From Candidatus Nitrosopumilus sp. (GTDB lineage: Archaea > Thermoproteota > Nitrososphaeria > Nitrososphaerales > Nitrosopumilaceae), in assembly GCA_029861085.1 (NCBI GenBank), contig JAOUAE010000078.1:1-6057 (forward strand): a stretch of DNA of 6,057 bases, read 5' to 3'. Shown here piece by piece: positions 5,074 through 6,057 of this stretch (the first letter of the stretch is position 1; each line of letters begins with the position of its first letter). The position numbers and the translations under genes are program-made. A model generated the notes under the pieces. It did no database searches. It was given only the letters and a program-made list of their open reading frames with translations, and was not told the origin of the DNA.

Positions 5074-5182
5074 ATTGACGACCTGCTTTTCTTAAAATAA
5101 TCATGGCAACTAGTCCGCCAATTATTGAAAGAAATGCCGGAAGTAAATAATACAAATTACTTTGTGGTTTTAGCATTGACAT
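5057..5182 (-). CDS. Small ORF, 41 aa, one transmembrane segment (first piece of the broken gene)
   Basis: If the sequence is right, this piece alone can be translated. It runs from ATG at 5182, with an in-frame TAA four codons upstream, to TAG at 5057. Residues 11-30 form one transmembrane helix, followed by a basic tail (RKAGRQYDKKR) predicted to stay in the cytoplasm. It could be a genuine single-helix small protein, but the continuation of sensible sequence in the next frame across the A7 run argues that it is the N-terminal part of a longer gene. Confidence 0.4.
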   Translation of the reverse strand: MSMLKPQSNLYYLLPAFLSIIGGLVAMIILRKAGRQYDKKR

Positions 5183-5208
5183 GATGATGTCCGCTTAGTC
5201 CTTGATAG

Positions 5209-5454
5209 CTATTTTGTTAATTCTATATTTTTGAAAACATCTTCATACTTCTTGAATTCATCAAGTTCCTCCAATTTCATGATCTGCAATAGGTTAGTTG
5301 CCTCATCCATCAGCTTGACAAGTCGTTTTTGTGACTTTTCATATCCCTCATCATCTTTATTTTTCCAGTTTTTCAGTTGGATCTTGAAATGATCAATACG
5401 GCCAAGCTTGTAGTCAATCTCACCAGTCAAAATTTTAATTGATTCTGATTTCAT
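5209..5454 (-). CDS. Hypothetical charged helical protein, 81 aa
   Basis: No family is recognised. The protein is almost wholly predicted helix and rich in Lys, Glu and Asp, with Leu/Ile at roughly heptad spacing (IKILTGEIDYKLGRIDHFKI, then RLVKLMDEATNLLQIMKL). It probably forms a helical hairpin or coiled coil that mediates protein-protein contacts. There are no Cys, no membrane segment and no export signal. The ATG at 5454 is preceded by GGTA with no usable Shine-Dalgarno spacing. A weak TATA-like TTCATAAT on the minus strand (5473-5480) is slightly too close. It sits 50 bp after the winged-helix-like gene and 26 bp before the broken membrane gene, all on the same strand, which suggests one transcript. 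Confidence 0.72.
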   Translation of the reverse strand: MKSESIKILTGEIDYKLGRIDHFKIQLKNWKNKDDEGYEKSQKRLVKLMDEATNLLQIMKLEELDEFKKYEDVFKNIELTK

Positions 5455-5504
5455 TACCTGTTTTTTGAAGAAATTATGAACTTAAGCGTATTGGAATTTA
5501 GAAT

Positions 5505-5927
5505 CTAAAGGACAAGCTTCTTTGCAATATTCAAAATATCTGTTGGAAAATCCTTGAATTTGAAACAGTAGGCAATGAAACCTAGAACTCTGTCCTCTGT
5601 GTCAGTTTTGTCTTTTACTTTACCTTGCAATTCTGGTATTTTTGATTCTGATTCATCAACTATTCTTTCAACTAGTTTCATTCCTGTTGGGTTAATTCTT
5701 GTTATCCAAGGAAATGAATGAGAAGCATCTTCATCCACTCCTCCCCTAACTAAATTTTCGGCAATTAGATAAACTGCATTTGCTTTGATGATTTCATTAT
5801 CTATATCACGCAATTCAGGAATTACGTAAAAATGCATTTCAGGATTATCTGATTGGCCATAAGATCTTTTACAATATTCAAACAGAAGAATAGTTCTAAT
5901 CTTTACATCTGTCTCTTTACCGATCAT
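5505..5927 (-). CDS. Probable winged-helix protein, 140 aa, function unknown
   Basis: The first 95 residues have a winged-helix-like pattern. Helix 1 is at about 8-21 (KIRTILLFEYCKRS). A helix running into a hydrophobic helix is at 43-59 (NEIIKANAVYLIAENLV). Then come RGG at 61-63, an acidic loop, and the wing-like strand and turn WITRINPTGMKLVERI at 74-89. The pattern of a helix, a Gly turn, and I-T-R-I-x-x-x-G-M-x-L-V-E-R-I is typical of small archaeal winged-helix proteins. A second helical segment (113-140) closes the protein. It could bind DNA as a regulator or serve only as a protein-interaction fold; the sequence does not say. The start ATG overlaps the stop of the upstream gene as ATGA, so the two are probably co-transcribed and translationally coupled. 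Confidence 0.75.
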   Translation of the reverse strand: MIGKETDVKIRTILLFEYCKRSYGQSDNPEMHFYVIPELRDIDNEIIKANAVYLIAENLVRGGVDEDASHSFPWITRINPTGMKLVERIVDESESKIPELQGKVKDKTDTEDRVLGFIAYCFKFKDFPTDILNIAKKLVL

Positions 5928-6057
5928 TTTCTAATACTCATTATTGCAATTACAGGTATCCCAACATACATTCCAACATTGAGCAAAATCATACTGATTC
6001 CGTCTCCTAATACTTGATCAGAGTCCATTTCCACATGATTCAGAATGTGCAGACTGG
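5924..6057 (-). CDS. C-terminal end of a membrane protein, truncated by the window edge
   Basis: The frame is open from the right edge to a TGA at 5924-5926 and gives at least 43 residues. It contains one hydrophobic segment (ISMILLNVGMYVGIPVIAIM) with a short basic end (SIRK), as expected for a last transmembrane helix with a cytoplasmic C-terminus. The start is not visible. An internal ATG would give a 34-residue single-helix protein, so a complete small protein cannot be excluded. The stop shares four bases (ATGA) with the start of the 140-aa gene, which is strong evidence that this short frame is real and in the same operon. Confidence 0.6.
   Translation of the reverse strand, partial: SLHILNHVEMDSDQVLGDGISMILLNVGMYVGIPVIAIMSIRK

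Larger units (their letters stand above)
4849..5182 (-). pseudogene. Probable decaying small membrane-protein gene (frameshift plus in-frame TAG)
   Basis: Three consecutive pieces join into one plausible product of about 109 residues. Piece 1 (5057-5182) encodes 41 aa with a transmembrane segment, YYLLPAFLSIIGGLVAMIIL. Piece 2, reached if one A is dropped from the seven-A run (5062-5068 on the plus strand), continues KKGRNWVILGIISSGFAIG, a second hydrophobic segment, and ends at TAG (4927-4929). Piece 3, in the same frame after that TAG, gives 25 more residues with a third hydrophobic segment (FPPIVIAYCIIAKMIKR) and a TAA stop. The motif LLPxFLxIIGG followed by a basic turn and a second hydrophobic segment resembles a two-helix module I associate with thaumarchaeal membrane proteins (from memory). 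The gene lies 26 bp after the 81-aa gene on the same strand. Alternatives are a homopolymer sequencing error, separate small genes, or recoding. Confidence 0.55.

Overview
The window looks like a chromosomal segment of an AT-rich ammonia-oxidising archaeon (Nitrososphaerota/Thaumarchaeota, probably near Nitrosopumilus). This is inferred from four things. The DNA is strongly AT-rich and Lys/Ile/Asn-rich in coding. Several genes have a TATA-like box about 25 bases before the start codon, as in leaderless archaeal transcripts. There is a membrane-anchored DsbA-like thioredoxin-fold protein, a class reported to be expanded in these archaea. There is also a stand-alone Lrp/AsnC ligand-binding domain of the archaeal type. 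No rRNA, intact tRNA, insertion sequence, CRISPR array or phage gene was seen.

Layout, left to right. Positions 1-176 are non-coding, with long T tracts and a hairpin followed by six T. A 115-aa minus-strand protein (177-524) and a 152-aa plus-strand protein (599-1057) are divergent from a 74-bp promoter region. The plus-strand gene converges, 18 bp apart, on a minus-strand pair: a 96-aa protein (1762-2052) and a 229-aa membrane-anchored protein (1076-1765). That pair overlaps by 4 bp and both genes start with TTG. Next on the minus strand are the 77-aa Lrp/AsnC-type domain (2085-2318) and a complete DEAD-box RNA helicase with an RGG-type tail (2369-3700). The helicase has a hairpin in its probable leader. 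Then comes a membrane-anchored DsbA-like oxidoreductase (3804-4610).

The stretch 4611-4848 has no convincing gene but holds a near-ideal symmetric TATA box and a nested inverted repeat. Next is the most interesting item: a small membrane-protein gene at 4849-5182 that reads as one protein of about 109 residues only if one A is removed from a seven-A run and one in-frame TAG is ignored. It is therefore probably a decaying gene, or possibly a set of small genes or a recoded gene. Upstream on the same strand are an 81-aa charged helical protein (5209-5454), a 140-aa probable winged-helix protein (5505-5927), and the C-terminal end of a membrane protein running off the right edge (5924-6057).

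Functionally only two genes are secure: the DEAD-box helicase (cytoplasmic RNA remodelling) and the DsbA-like protein (thiol-disulfide chemistry outside the membrane). The Lrp-type domain is secure as a fold, but its ligand and partner are unknown. The others are probably lineage-specific genes whose roles cannot be read from sequence. The 4849-6057 minus-strand block could be one transcription unit, since its gaps are overlap, 50 bp and 26 bp. I found no clear evidence of a new defence, mobile or biosynthetic system.
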